Source: Pieris napi (lineage: Eukaryota; Arthropoda; Insecta; Lepidoptera; Pieridae). Taken from it: 64,000 bases of DNA. Positions within the stretch are counted from its first letter, which is position 1. Each line of letters starts with the position of its first letter. This document shows, piece by piece, positions 35,321 to 47,015 of the stretch. Under the pieces are notes generated by a model that ran no database searches, had not been told where the DNA came from, and was given only the letters and a program-made list of their open reading frames with translations. Location: assembly GCF_905475465.1 (NCBI RefSeq), contig NC_062240.1, positions 10,431,001-10,495,000 of the forward strand, written 5' to 3'. The position numbers and the translations under genes were made by a program.

Positions 35321-36385
35321 GTCGATTTTCAAACTTAATAACTTGCCGTGTTTCACGTGAATTATACACTTGAATGCGAATTAATATAGATGGCGCTATA
35401 TTACAAATTAAAGCATACTGAGAACTTCCAACATCCAATTTTTAATTAATTTGATTTTTAAAACGTCTATTTACAAGTGATACTTTTATAAATTAAAGAA
35501 TTCAATCTTTTATAATAGTACAACCATTCAAAACATTCAGAGGAAAATATTATAACCTTATAAGCCGACGATTTGAGAGTCAGCCACAACGGCATATCAC
35601 GTACTTAGAAATAAGAAATAATCAGTGGAACAGACTCCGTAGCATGTGTTGTCAAACCAATTGGGCTTTATCGGAATGTAAAGAAATAGAATGAGTGTTT
35701 GTGAATTAATCTTATTAGTTAAAAAGCATATAATGCTCAGGGTTCGTTTAAACCTAAATTATATCAAAAGGCGTCAAAGGACACTTTTTAAAAATAAAAC
35801 TAACATTATTAAATTACAAATTTATATTCACACACAAAATCAGCATTTGGAATGTCAATTGTCAGAATTTTAAAATTAGACATTAATATAAAAGTGCTAA
35901 ACGTCATTCACCAAGTTCCATATTTAAAAACCTTTAGGTAATATAATTAATAATATCAATATAGAATAAACTTCGCAGTCGGTAATTCGGTAAGTCGTTG
36001 AGCAATGCGCAGACGTCGCTTTAACTTCTGATCCTAATAAAAATGCTCCTAATGCCAACATATTAGCAAAAGTTACGAACCTGATACCCGAAAGGCCAGT
36101 CTTCAACCACCAGTGCTACATATTTTTTTAACACAGCACATCACTCAATTTGTTCTATAGAAAAATCCACTTAAAGCAATTACTCTTATTATTTTTTTTA
36201 ATTAAAACTATTATAAATAAGAATGTATGACTTTGATTTTAACATCGAGGAAAAAGAAACCTTTCCCATAAGTAATAAATTTATGGAAAATTAATGAATA
36301 GATCTTCACAATTTAGCCCGATAGGTGGCGCTGACATCAAGTTAAATATTTAATAGAAACTTGAGATATTTCGTAGCCTTTCTTG
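35321..36385. other. Region downstream of AGPS, no gene recognised
   Basis: This is the 3' flank of AGPS on the minus strand. An ATTAAA-type poly(A) signal (plus TTTAAT, 36,349-36,354) lies about 35 nt after the AGPS stop and might be used. I saw no canonical AATAAA close by. No other gene is seen. Confidence 0.4.
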
Positions 36386-39300
36386 TTACAATTTGCTAGT
36401 AGGATGTTGGTCGAGCGCCATATTGTCCAATGCGAAGATATTTTCTGGATCCAAAGCGGTTTTAGCGGCGTAAAGAAGGCGACGTCCCGCTTCACTCACA
36501 GTCTGAGTGTACCATTTCTTTCGAAGTTTTCCAACGCCATGGTGATGCGATATCGAACCTATCAAATAAAATATTTATATAGTATTCGCATAATTAGTCA
36601 ATGTTGAATTTAGTATTTTTAATACTCTGTACATTATTTAAGGAGGTTACCAAAAACGCGAAACGTCAAAATCATTGACAGATTAAATTCTCTTTCAAAT
36701 CCATTAAGAAAATGTCTAATACATTGTCATATATAATAAATATGTCGTTTATATTTGTGATTAATACTGATCACTATCAGAAACACTGTTTACTTTAAAT
36801 TATCGTAAATGGTACGCTCTTTTTTGGTATTTACATAATTGTATAGAAAATGTTGTCTCATTCTTGATATTCGAGTCTTGACAATCATTAGTTACCGTTT
36901 TTGCCAGATCAGAACTTAAATCTTAGCTATACAATATTAATTAATTAATTTTATTGAACACTGATACGAACCTCCACAAGCAATGATTTCATCCCTCGCA
37001 GCCTCTTCAATTTCCTCATAGGTTCGTAATGGATCTGCGCAACCCGCGCTATTGAAGCCGAAGTAGAAATAGATGCAGCATCCCGCATCATACCTGATAA
37101 TGTTCAATTATTGATTCAAAATACACTCTGTACTTGAAATTCTTCTAAAATTTAAACTAAAGAATAACGTCGTCTCGGGAGTATGCAGATATTCTTAAAA
37201 TACCCAGCGATTTATAACCGTATTTTATCAAGCAACTTATTTTTCTAAAAATTAAAATACTAAAAAAGAATAACGTTTCGGGAGTATTTAGTTGTATCCC
37301 ATGAAATGGCCAGCGATTTATTAATATTTTTATCAGGCAACTTAATATAGTATTAATTGATGATACATTAGAATTCTTAAAAGCTAAGTTACTAAAGTCA
37401 GTAAATCTAGTGATATTTCAATTTCAATAAAGGACAAGTTTTATTAATTAAGCATTTTGTTAATCCAATGGCAGACCCAGCGCCTGTAACTTCGTATAGC
37501 CATGGGCGGATCGTGAATTTGTGGAGCTCTGGGGTTTACGGGGAAATACCTCGTAACAGCACGCACACACACTCGAAAAAATACACCGACCGAAAACAAA
37601 TGAGGACTTCCCCGTTCCGTTTGATAGGTGATTGGATTTTTTAAAATTTCAGGAGGAACAGAGTGTGCCACCTGCCGGGTCGGTCACCCCGCTCAAAGGA
37701 TTTCCTTTTTTTTTCAACGAAATTTTCATTAATTTATAATAATATGAAATAATTAATAAATGAATATATACAAAATTGTGTTGTATTTATTCATTAGTGA
37801 CTTTATTTGTAACAAAAAAAAGTAAGTAATTTTTCGGAGGGTAACACTGAAATGAAATTAAACGAATCCCTTTTCACGCTATTATCAGAAACCAGATCAA
37901 GACATTATATACCTATTATGTCACTGATAAAGAAGTGTATATATTTTTAACACTTACGTCTGTGTAAGTCGACAGGAGATGAGGTAATGAGAGACGTTTC
38001 TCGCTTTGCACTCCGTTATAACCCGTCGTTTTGTGTTCCGACAGAGGATCAACGTCCTCTCCCATGGCACTGACGTCTCGAAGGATTCAGCCACTATGTC
38101 ATACTCTAGTGCCAGGTCCTGAAGAAATGTATTATGTAATATATATCTGTGCCCATAGGTCAGAATATGATAACTGCAATTTTATTACTTTGTACTAATA
38201 ATTGTCTGATCTATGACCACAGATATATATGTCGCAGCCAACTAGCTTAATTAGCCGGTCAATTGACAGCCTAGCCATTTAACTAGCGGCCTGAAAGAAT
38301 AAACAATAAGCGTCAGAGGTTTGTAAGCCGTAGCGTTTGTTACGACATTTAATAAACTGGCTGGCTAATGCTTATGCTTATGCTGGTCATTTTGACCTTC
38401 AAAAGTGCCTTTTTAATAGGCCTAATTGAAATAAATTATTTGACTTTGATTTAGAATCATGTTTACACTGAACATTCTCGCAGAATCCTTTCTAGGAAGA
38501 ATTAACCAAATTTAAGACTTAATGAAAATAATTATTCATCCCCAACTCACCCTGATATAAGCAATGACAAAAGTCAATGTATACCCAATCTCTCCATTCT
38601 TTGCCCCACCAGGGATGCCCCCAAATTGCCCCGCGATGCTATTCAATTGGGCCTCTCTCTCCGTCACTTGGTCCAATTTACCCTCCATCAACAGTGTTAC
38701 CACACATAGCTTCATCGGGTCAAATCCTTTAATCTTCGTAATATATAACTTCTTCAGCCCATCTAGTAACACTCCCCCCCACGATGTTTCCGTTTTCAAG
38801 GCATGTCCGAATCTAAACTATAAAAAAAAACATCGTCGTGTTAACCCATGTGTTTTGAAGTGCCAAGAATTCTATGTTAGATTTCTTCGGAATAAGGAAT
38901 AGAAAACAATAAAATCACAAGCGATAAATTTACTTTATTATTATTTATAGGATTATAACTTTAGGGAAATACTTTCTATTTATTAATTTTTATCTATAAG
39001 TAATCTGAAGTATTTAGTAATCTATAGCGAACCATTTCGGGTCCTTCAAGAAAAGAGCGTACCAATTCTTAAAAGGCACTTGTGCGCTTTCTGGCATTGT
39101 GAATGTCCATGGGCGGCGATATCACTTATACATAGCATCGGGTGAGCATCCTGCCCGTTTGCCTCCTATTGTATATATATAAATATATATATTATATACA
39201 CAAAAGTCTAGAAGTATTATTGTGTTTTATCGCATTAATTACAACAGTAATTAAACATAATTAAGTGGAATTAAATTTAATAATTTTTACACCATTTTAT

Positions 39301-42300
39301 GTTAATTATATTTACGTTGTTATGAATAATGAGATCAGTGATAAGCTAATACAAGTTTTTTTTTTAATCTGTTAAAATTTCTTAATTAATTGGAATTAAG
39401 ATCGATCTTTTCCAAAAATTCCTAGGAAAAGCTAATAAAAATATATTACCACTCTTCTTGTACATTTGGCTATGTATAATCATACCTGTTCATTATCCAT
39501 TAATCGTATACTAGAAGGTTGTAAACGTTGCCTGGCGACTTCTCTCTCAAATTGGAACCCACTCTCCCAGTCAGGGAATACCAGTGATCCATATCGGACC
39601 AGAGAGGGTAACGGACGGATTTTTAACGTCACCTTAAATAATATATGTTATTTCTATAAAGACATAGACATATCATTTATTACAAACAAAAACACACACA
39701 CACAAACTAACAATAATCAAAGAAAAAAATTTAAATAAAAGATATAATGAGAGATATATATAAAAAATTTTTTTTTTCCTTTTCCCATTCGGTTCGTTTC
39801 AAGTATGTAATGAGTGTGTGCTGTGCTGTGTGTGTAAAGGAAGGCCGGCACACAATAAATACGTATGCATATAAAGGAATATATATACGGAAGTACAAAC
39901 TCAAAGGCTCTAAAGGTATATGTGAAAATCCAATATTTTTAAAGAATATCAATATTTATATTAACACGTTTTCAATTCATCCATTCATGCTTTAATAATT
40001 CACAGTAATTTAATAACTATTTATATAATAGTATACATAGAGGCTAAATTGTAATTTTGGATCAAAAACTAATAACAAAAAAAGTATCTTACCTCAGTGA
40101 CAACTCCTAGGCATCCCTCTGACCCCATGACGACATGTTCCCATTCCGGGCCGCAAGAGATCCGTGGGACACAACAACTCTTTTCTATGACTCCACGAGG
40201 CGTCACCACCTATAAAAAAACCAGTGACGCTACAACCTTTTAAGTCTGGGCCTCAGATTTCTGTATCAATTTCGATCAGATTGGGCGTAAGAAGCACGAA
40301 AAAGATTGCGATGGTGAATAACCTGGAGGCTAAGGCCCACCTATAGCCATTGATGATTATGATGATGATGATACTTTAACAGTTTTTAAGTTCAAATAAT
40401 AGTTTATGTCAAGTTAAAAAAAAAATTAAATATTTAATACCTTAGTTTGAACTATTAGATCCTCAATGTTGCCATACGTGTTCTTCTTCATACCAGATGC
40501 TCTGGTTGCCACCCATCCACCCAGGGTTGAAAATTCATAGGAATCAGGTTCATGACCGACTGTAAAGCCTCTTGCCCGCATCTCTCTTTCCAAATCCTGA
40601 CCCACTATACCAGCCTGAAGTATAAAAAATTAAAGATATGAAATTTTTCTGAATTGTCTTAAATAAAAAGCTTTTATTTAATTATTTTATGTTATTATAC
40701 GACCTCTATATAACCGAAATTTCGAATCCCCTAAATGTTAAGGGTGGCTCACCTCTAACTTTATTTATAGATTTTTATGATACAGCATACAAAAATTCAT
40801 ACAACCCTTAATTGAGAGGGTTGCTCTTCGATCAACCATTATTTTTTATTATAGTAAATAGTTATTTTTATTGAGCTAAAAAAATGTTTCCTAGAAATAA
40901 TATGTATACATGGCAAAACAACGTTTGCCGTCTAGTAAAATATAATCGCAAACAGATCACATAAGAGGCATCCTACCTGAACTCTAGCCAACAGCTGTTC
41001 TCTATCTAGCCACAGTATGGAGTTCATGTCACTGGTGTCCAAAGCCACTATGGGACGGCTCTCATGCTCAGGACACGTTATGGATCCCGATACAGAAGTA
41101 CCACCGCCGAACGGGATCAGTACAAACTTAAACTTAGATGCACACTCTACTATTTGCTGTACCTGAAATATGCAATAGAAGTATAAATACAGTAAACTGA
41201 ATTAGGATAGAAGTAAAAATCATTGGAACGACAGTTGTTAACGCTTAGGGTGGGTGCACAACTGGCGAATTATTAAGGAATTCGCCCGGATGAGCCCGTT
41301 GAACCCGTAATTTAAAATACGATCCTATTTCCCGGGAAATAACTTAGCTTTACCAAGGTTCATGCAAAAGTTAAATAACGATTTTGTCTACAAATCTACG
41401 CTTCATGGCTACGATATTATTTACACATACACTTACAAACAAGTTACTATTTTTTAATAAAAAATGCATAATTAGCCTGCCAAAAAGTTTGTTGTTGTAC
41501 CTGAATAATTGCTTAGTTTTTTTTAAATTGATTAAAGATAAATAAACTAAAAGGACAGTGAATACCAAAATACCCTAAACTTCCAAACTAAAGAGTTAAC
41601 AAAAAAAATAATCAATAGAAAAAATATTACAATAGACAGTTTGTCTGATTCAAAACGATATTTTTGCCTTTAAAGTAATAAGGATCAGTGATACAAATGC
41701 AAAAATGTGGCAAACACTATATGACCTATGGATATACGTAAGTCAGTACGCATTACTTATTACATCATTTAAAAACACTAATTACAAACGTTACTCGATC
41801 CGTGACTTCTAATTGTTATCATCTGTTTAAATTATTTGATGCATTAGAAATCGCACCTACCTGTTCATGACATTCAGGCCATATAACCGCGTCGGGTATC
41901 CTCTGAAAGCTGTTATTTCTAAGATGCGTCATATCATTCAGGGTCTGCCCATGGGCACGGATGAGCCTATCCATACCCTCGACGCTGACCAAGCTGATCT
42001 TCTCCAACTCCTGCCGAACCTCGTCCGGTAATCGGCTTTGAGGATATACCGTAGGAGTGGGAGGAATCTTCGGGGGCTTGGAGATGTCCACATCGAATTT
42101 TTCTTTCACCCATTGCACGAAATGGGGTAGCGACTTGCCACCGATAAGATATCTGAAAATCCAATTTGCATCATATAAAACATTAATTAAACAATGCATT
42201 TAAAGATAACACGATAACTATCTTGTAAAGTCATTTTATAATTTATACATACAGATACACTTAATAAAAATGAAAAGTGCAATTGATAAGGAGAAAACTT

Positions 42301-45300
42301 TCTATGATATTTGACTGCAAACAGGGAAAATAAAATATGAATGTGTGCATTCACGTATCACATATATGAAATGATTACTTAAGAACCATATTATTGAGAA
42401 AATTTTAAGTATTATTTGGCAATAGTAGAATTATATGACTAGACTGTTAGAGTAATAAAATTTGATATAGAATTTGGACAGATACGTACAATTTTGTTTT
42501 CAGTAAAGCGATAATATCTAGACAAATAAATTTATTTACGCTAGTTATCTTTATAGGAAATAAGGGCATGCATTGGTATCAATTTAATTATAAATATGTA
42601 AGTAAATATAACATTGAAAATATCACAATACTTTAAAGATAAAATGTTTTTTTGGTAAATTTATCGAATCACGGCACCTTAAAATCAGCTCCAATTTTTT
42701 TTATCGCTCTTTACGACTCTTATGTAGTACCTACCCAAAGTAATATTTAGGAGGCGCATGGCTTTGGACACTTAATAAGACCGCTAGGTGTTCGATTCCC
42801 GGTCGGGGCGCAAGTTTATTTCTATTAATTAAAAAAACCTAACCTGTAATTCACTGGGAACTGACTTTTTTTATCAAGAATGTAATATTATCAGTTTTTT
42901 TTTTTATTTTGTAAGAGGTCCAACCGTTAACCTAATACAATTTATTGCGTTCTCATTCTTTCATTCATTTCACAAATCATCCACTTTATTGGTAGGTACA
43001 CCATTGCTGAGTGATAAATTTTGGAGCCGTTTCAAGGTGGAGCTTTGATTGGACAAATTTACCGATTTTTTTATCCATATCAAACTTAGAGATAAACGTT
43101 CGGCATAAAACGTGAAAGTATAATTGTTGCCATGGTTTCAGTGACTAGTGAGTGTTTGTTAATTGCGTCGCAAGCCTATTCCAATTGCTGATTTAAACAT
43201 ACTTAAATCAATGAAATAAATATATGTATTTAATATGCTTATGCGCATGAATGTTAAATATAGGTATTATATGAGTAAAACATCTAGGAATTTTAAACCT
43301 CGTTTGTTTTCAAGTATCCACCATGTAAATACTGCAAGTGTTTGCAATGTAACCTTGTACCTTTTAACTGAGCAAATTCTAGTGCTAATAAGTGTGATTG
43401 ATGCTAAAGGTGAGTTTTAGTTACAGAAATGTACTTCCAAGTTACAAGGTAAGGAAATGTCTATGTAACGCTTTTCGAAAGGAAAAAGTACACCCTCAAC
43501 AGACCCGTTTATATGCGATTTACACACTTTTTTTTTAATATTTAATCTTATTGCATGCACTGTTTTAACCAGAGTACTGTCTCTTTTCATCACAGCGTAA
43601 ACACAATTTGACGGAGAGAGACGAAAGAGTGTGTTCTGACGAAAAAGTCCTGCATTCTGGTTTGCCTATTTAATAATAATTTAATTAAAATAATAATAAT
43701 ACTATTGATAATGGTTTGCCTATTTTTAGTGTAAATTTTATTTTCTATGATGTATTTTTTATGTTGTTCTCTTTTTACAATATAGTATGAATTCTCACCT
43801 TTTGCCTGTAAACGTGGCGATGTCATCTTTCAACTGGAACATTGAGTCTTTGTATCCCCATCCGTACCATTTTAACAGCTCTTGTCTGAAAAAAAAATAT
43901 CATACTGGCCCAATTTTCTCAACCTAAATCTAATATACAAAATTCTCGTGTCACAGTTTTCGTTGCCATACTCCTCCGAAACGGCTTGACCGATTTTGAT
44001 GAAATTTTTTGTGCTCATCCTGTTTCTATGAGAATCGGCCAACATCTATTGTTCATCCCCCTAAATGTTAGGGGTAGTCCACCCCTAAATTTTTTTTTAT
44101 TTTTTAGACAAAATTTTTAATTTCTATTTTTTTATGATACAGCATTAAAAAATACATACAACCCCTAACTTTCACCCCTCTACGATCAACCCCTATTTTT
44201 TATTATAAATGATATACATGGCAAAACGACGTTTGCCCGGTCAGCTAGTATACTATAATATATCGTTATTTAAGTACACGACCGTATCCTAAATTATAAC
44301 TCGAGAATTCATTTCAGTTATATATGTCACCGTAAAATTGTAAAAACCGTTAGATTGTAATCTATCTCGCGAGATTGTAAACTGTCGAAAGATTGTGAAC
44401 CTCAACGAACTGCTTACAAATTAACGTATTATTATTCGGTAGTTATATGAAATTGTTGGGAAGTAAAATTTATCTGTAATTGACCAAAGAAGTTTGAATG
44501 ATAACTAAGTTAGTGTAGTACAATCTACAATAGTACAAGGCTCGCAAGCGCGTTGCCGGCCTTTTAATAATTGATACGCTATTTCTTTGAAGGACCCTAA
44601 GTCGAATTGGTGTAAGACAAGCCAAGGTTTCCTCACTATGTTTTCCTTTACCGTTTGAGCGAATTTTAAAAGCGCATATATAGAAAGAAAGCCCATTGGT
44701 GCACAGCCGGGTTGAACCTAAGACCCCGTGGATGAGAGCCGCACGCTGAAGCTACTAGGCCAACACTGGTCCGAGGCTATTCACCTTATCAAATACAGGA
44801 AGTAGATATTTGCATTACTACTACTATACTTAAATTTTATAAAAAGGGATTTTGCAAATATGTATCACTATACAAACACAGATTAGCTAGCAAGGTACTT
44901 TTAAAATTGGCTATCATCTTATCAGTAATGACTGAATATTATCAGCCGAGTGACCGCTTTTTTCAAATATATTTTCCGAGAAAATATTTGTCATTCACGA
45001 TTGCTATGATAATATTAGTTTCGTAATTTTTTAGATATGAAATTATGTTATTCCTTCTTAGAAAAATATATGTACTTAATCAATAGTGTATGGATTATTA
45101 TCGGGAAATCCTCCATGTGAAAGAAGGTTGGACCTAGCATTTCGAATCGGTAACAACTTAAAAATGGCGCCGTCCGCTCTTCAGTATACAAAATAAAATT
45201 CAGTATATAAAATTTTACAATATTTTATATACTTATTTTAATGCTGCAAACGATTTTAAGGTTTTGTACGCGAAGGAAGGAAATTTGGTTTAAAGTCCAA

Positions 45301-46756
45301 TGGGACTTTATTTTAAAAGTGGACTGAAGAAGTACCATTTTAGAGTGACTTCAAATTTTAATTCAAAAAACATTTTTCGCTCATTTATAACTAGATCTAA
45401 GGTATAACTCAAAACTTATTTTCCGGGACCTGAAGCTCCGGGTAAAAATAATTACTAAGCCACGAAGGCGAATACCGCGTGATATACAATTTCACTCAAC
45501 GATGTTTACGAATGTTGTTTCAAAACAAATACCATGAGATACGATTAATACTAAGGATGATTAAAAGATGCCGTTATTGTTATATGTATATGGAACAATT
45601 GTTTATAGAATATTTTAAAACATGTTGTTGCCAGTTAAAAATAACTTTCACAATTTCATTTGTATATATAATTGATAGATTTATCTCATACCATTTTACC
45701 GAGTTTTTAACTATGAATTCTGTATTCTATCTACATGAGACTACAATTAAAAGTCATGAACAAACCAGGATTATCCTGTTAAATAAATTTAGTCGGTTAA
45801 ATCGAACCCGTGACCATGCGAAATAATGCTATAATTATTAATTCTTCATTAATTGTAAAATAGGAAATGTTTAATCAAAATAATGTATATTTTTAGATCT
45901 TATAAGAATATAAAGTTAATGGCAAACATATATTTTACTTATTTTAAGATTTCCGCTTAGTTGTCTTAACATATATTTAATCCGAAATAAAACATATTTA
46001 CAAGCTATTTCACGCTAGAAATTTTTTACCCAAATCCGTAAAGTCGTAATTTGACTGCATACCATTTACATAATATATAACATTATTATTTAGAGCATAT
46101 TTGCTTAATAGATCTAAATGTTTAAGACCGAAATAATCCTAAACCCAAACGTTGCCTGACTTTCCTCAAAATGATTTCAATTCGCGAACACAATGTAGAT
46201 TTAAACAGGACGTTATATTAACAGCTATCTTGCGAAGTCTAGACTCTAGATTAATCCAGAATTATCTAAATTGAATGAACATTCTAAGACGGATTTTTAT
46301 CACAGACCCACGATTAAAGAAAATATTTAAGCAGTCCTTATCTTATTATTACCTTCTTATCTAATAAATGTAATACCGCAAAGGGGACACAGCCCTACAA
46401 ACATAAATAAATACATTTTGGCGCTTTTGGTATTCAAGTGACACCAATTGTGTTTATAGACAAATGGCAGGCGAATATTTTTAGAATGTAGTGCTGTTAA
46501 TTATATCCAGAAAACTGGAACGGGACACGACGCACTCATTAATAATTGACGCCTACTTCCTATTTTTTTGCAAAATAAGACATAATACTAGTTAAAACTT
46601 GGATAAAACAGGAAAACCTTACCGCTTTCTAGGAATTACACTTTTAACTTTAATCTCTGTCTCATAAGTGTTTCTGTTATCACTTATCGAACGTTTATTT
46701 TGTACACTTTTTACTGAATCGACTGCTGTCCTTACAAAGCCCACATTTTCAGACAT
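36386..46756 (-). CDS. Agps: Alkylglycerone-phosphate synthase (peroxisomal, FAD-dependent), complete, 11 exons
   Basis: It swaps the acyl chain of acyl-DHAP for a fatty alcohol, giving alkyl-DHAP, the step that makes the ether bond of ether lipids in peroxisomes (EC 2.5.1.26). Exons, 5' to 3' on the minus strand: 46756-46623, 43885-43799, 42152-41861, 41162-40977, 40614-40441, 40209-40093, 39632-39486, 38817-38551, 38118-37958, 37093-36972, 36558-36386. All introns are GT-AG and the phases join without a break, giving 619 residues (human about 658). Motifs: KWYGWGYKDS near 52; IPFGGGTSVSG at 187-197 (FAD-binding loop); GHEPDSYEFSTLGGW near 253; SIRLMDN near 371; SISHHHGVGKLRK at 564-576, the His cluster needed for catalysis in the family. 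The ATG follows an in-frame TAA 18 nt upstream. The C terminus is SKL (PTS1), and I find no PTS2 in the first 45 residues. Introns 1 and 4 carry Helitrons. Confidence 0.97.
37440..37700. repeat. Probable transposon fragment in AGPS intron 9
   Basis: A less AT-rich block, open on the minus strand for about 75 codons, between exons 9 and 10. It is not part of the AGPS protein. It begins and ends abruptly in AT-rich intron and ends near GCTCAAAGG. No family is assigned. Confidence 0.3.
38140..38230. mobile_element. Tiny hairpin element (~91 bp) in AGPS intron 8
   Basis: The left arm 38,140-38,164 (TATATATCTGTGCCCATAGG...) and right arm 38,205-38,230 are about 25-bp imperfect inverted repeats with three mismatches, and AT-rich sequence lies between. 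It sits about 20 bp upstream, in gene direction, of the acceptor of exon 9, where a branch point would normally lie. Confidence 0.6.
39037..39182 (+). repeat. GGCAACGC-family short repeat in AGPS intron 7
   Basis: Contains GGGTCCTTCAAGAAAAGAGC, GTACCAATTCTTAAAAGGC, GTCCATGGGCGGC and GCCCGTTTGCCTCC. The central GGCAACGC core is deleted. It is followed by a TA-rich tract (about 39,170-39,200). Confidence 0.65.
40220..40380 (-). repeat. SINE copy 8 fragment joined to a LINE-like 3' tail, AGPS intron 5
   Basis: 40,220-40,268 is the 3' end of the SINE (minus orientation). It runs directly into GATTGCGATGGTGAATAACC, CTGGAGGCTAAGGCCCAC and a (GAT)n tract ending about 40,371, the kind of tail seen on lepidopteran LINE 3' ends. 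It lies 10 bp from exon 6. Confidence 0.55.
40708..40935 (+). mobile_element. Putative non-autonomous Helitron, copy 3, AGPS intron 4
   Basis: The 3' end reads GGCAAAACAACGTTTGCC (hairpin), GT, then CTAG at 40932-40935 followed by T. Inside are CCCCTAAATGTTAAGGGTGG and CATACAACCCTTAA, shared with copy 4. The 5' end is truncated or diverged. Confidence 0.65.
42750..42815 (+). repeat. tRNA-like fragment of a second SINE type, AGPS intron 2
   Basis: It has GAGGCGCATGGCTTTGG and, 25 bp later, the B-box GTTCGATTCCCGGTCGGGGC. It cannot fold as a complete tRNA: the anticodon arm region is shortened. It differs from the main SINE family, whose box is GGTTCGATCCCCGG. Confidence 0.5.
43944..44248 (+). 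mobile_element. Non-autonomous Helitron, copy 4 (best copy), AGPS intron 1 flank
   Basis: It starts TCTCGTGTCACAG after a T and ends with GGCAAAACGACGTTTGCC (hairpin), CGGTCAG and CTAG (44245-44248) followed by T. TC start, 3' hairpin and CTAG end are the Helitron hallmarks. The length is about 305 bp with no coding sequence. It lies about 60 bp upstream of exon 2 in gene direction. Confidence 0.72.
44320..44528 (-). mobile_element. MITE with long inverted repeats, second copy, one arm lost
   Basis: From TATATGTCACCGTAAAATTG through TCTCGCGAGA to ATTCGGTAG it matches one arm of 23,574-23,899. It then continues into the inverse of that element's centre and stops at about 44,528. There a GGCAACGC-family repeat takes over, so the second arm is missing. 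Confidence 0.8.
44529..44611 (-). repeat. GGCAACGC-family short repeat fragment, AGPS intron 1
   Basis: Reads CTCGCAAGCGCGTTGCCGGC, CTTTTAATAATTGATACGCT and GGACCCTAAGTCGAATTGG in reverse order. It is sandwiched between the MITE and a SINE. Confidence 0.65.
44612..44769 (-). repeat. tRNA-derived SINE copy 9, head part, AGPS intron 1
   Basis: Keeps the tRNA-like head (complement of GCGTGCGGCTCTCATCCACG, about 44,728-44,747) and the central region. The 3' tail is replaced by the adjoining repeat. Confidence 0.8.
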
Positions 46757-47015
46757 ATTATTAATATTTCTGAATTAAATTAATATTTTCATAAACGCGA
46801 CAATTATAGATTTGCGTTGGACAACATTTGGTACGATTTTTGTAAAACGCGCACTCGTCGCGCGCACGTTGATATTGAGAAACGTCAATAATGCGCGTGA
46901 AGTATTATAGCGACATCTTTTTAATACAGTTATAACTACTATGTAATATAAATATGACAAATGAACTTTGTATAGAAAAGTTTCACTTTATTTTTGAACC
47001 ACAAGATGGCGCTTT
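46757..47015 (-). promoter_or_regulatory. Probable AGPS promoter region
   Basis: Upstream of the AGPS start codon the DNA has a CpG-rich patch (46,845-46,905; GCGCACTCGTCGCGCGCACG) in AT-rich surroundings. About 250 bp upstream is AAGATGGCGCT (47,004-47,014), a YY1/Pho-type motif common near start sites of TATA-less housekeeping genes. No TATA box is evident. The placement is inferred from position and composition. Confidence 0.4.
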
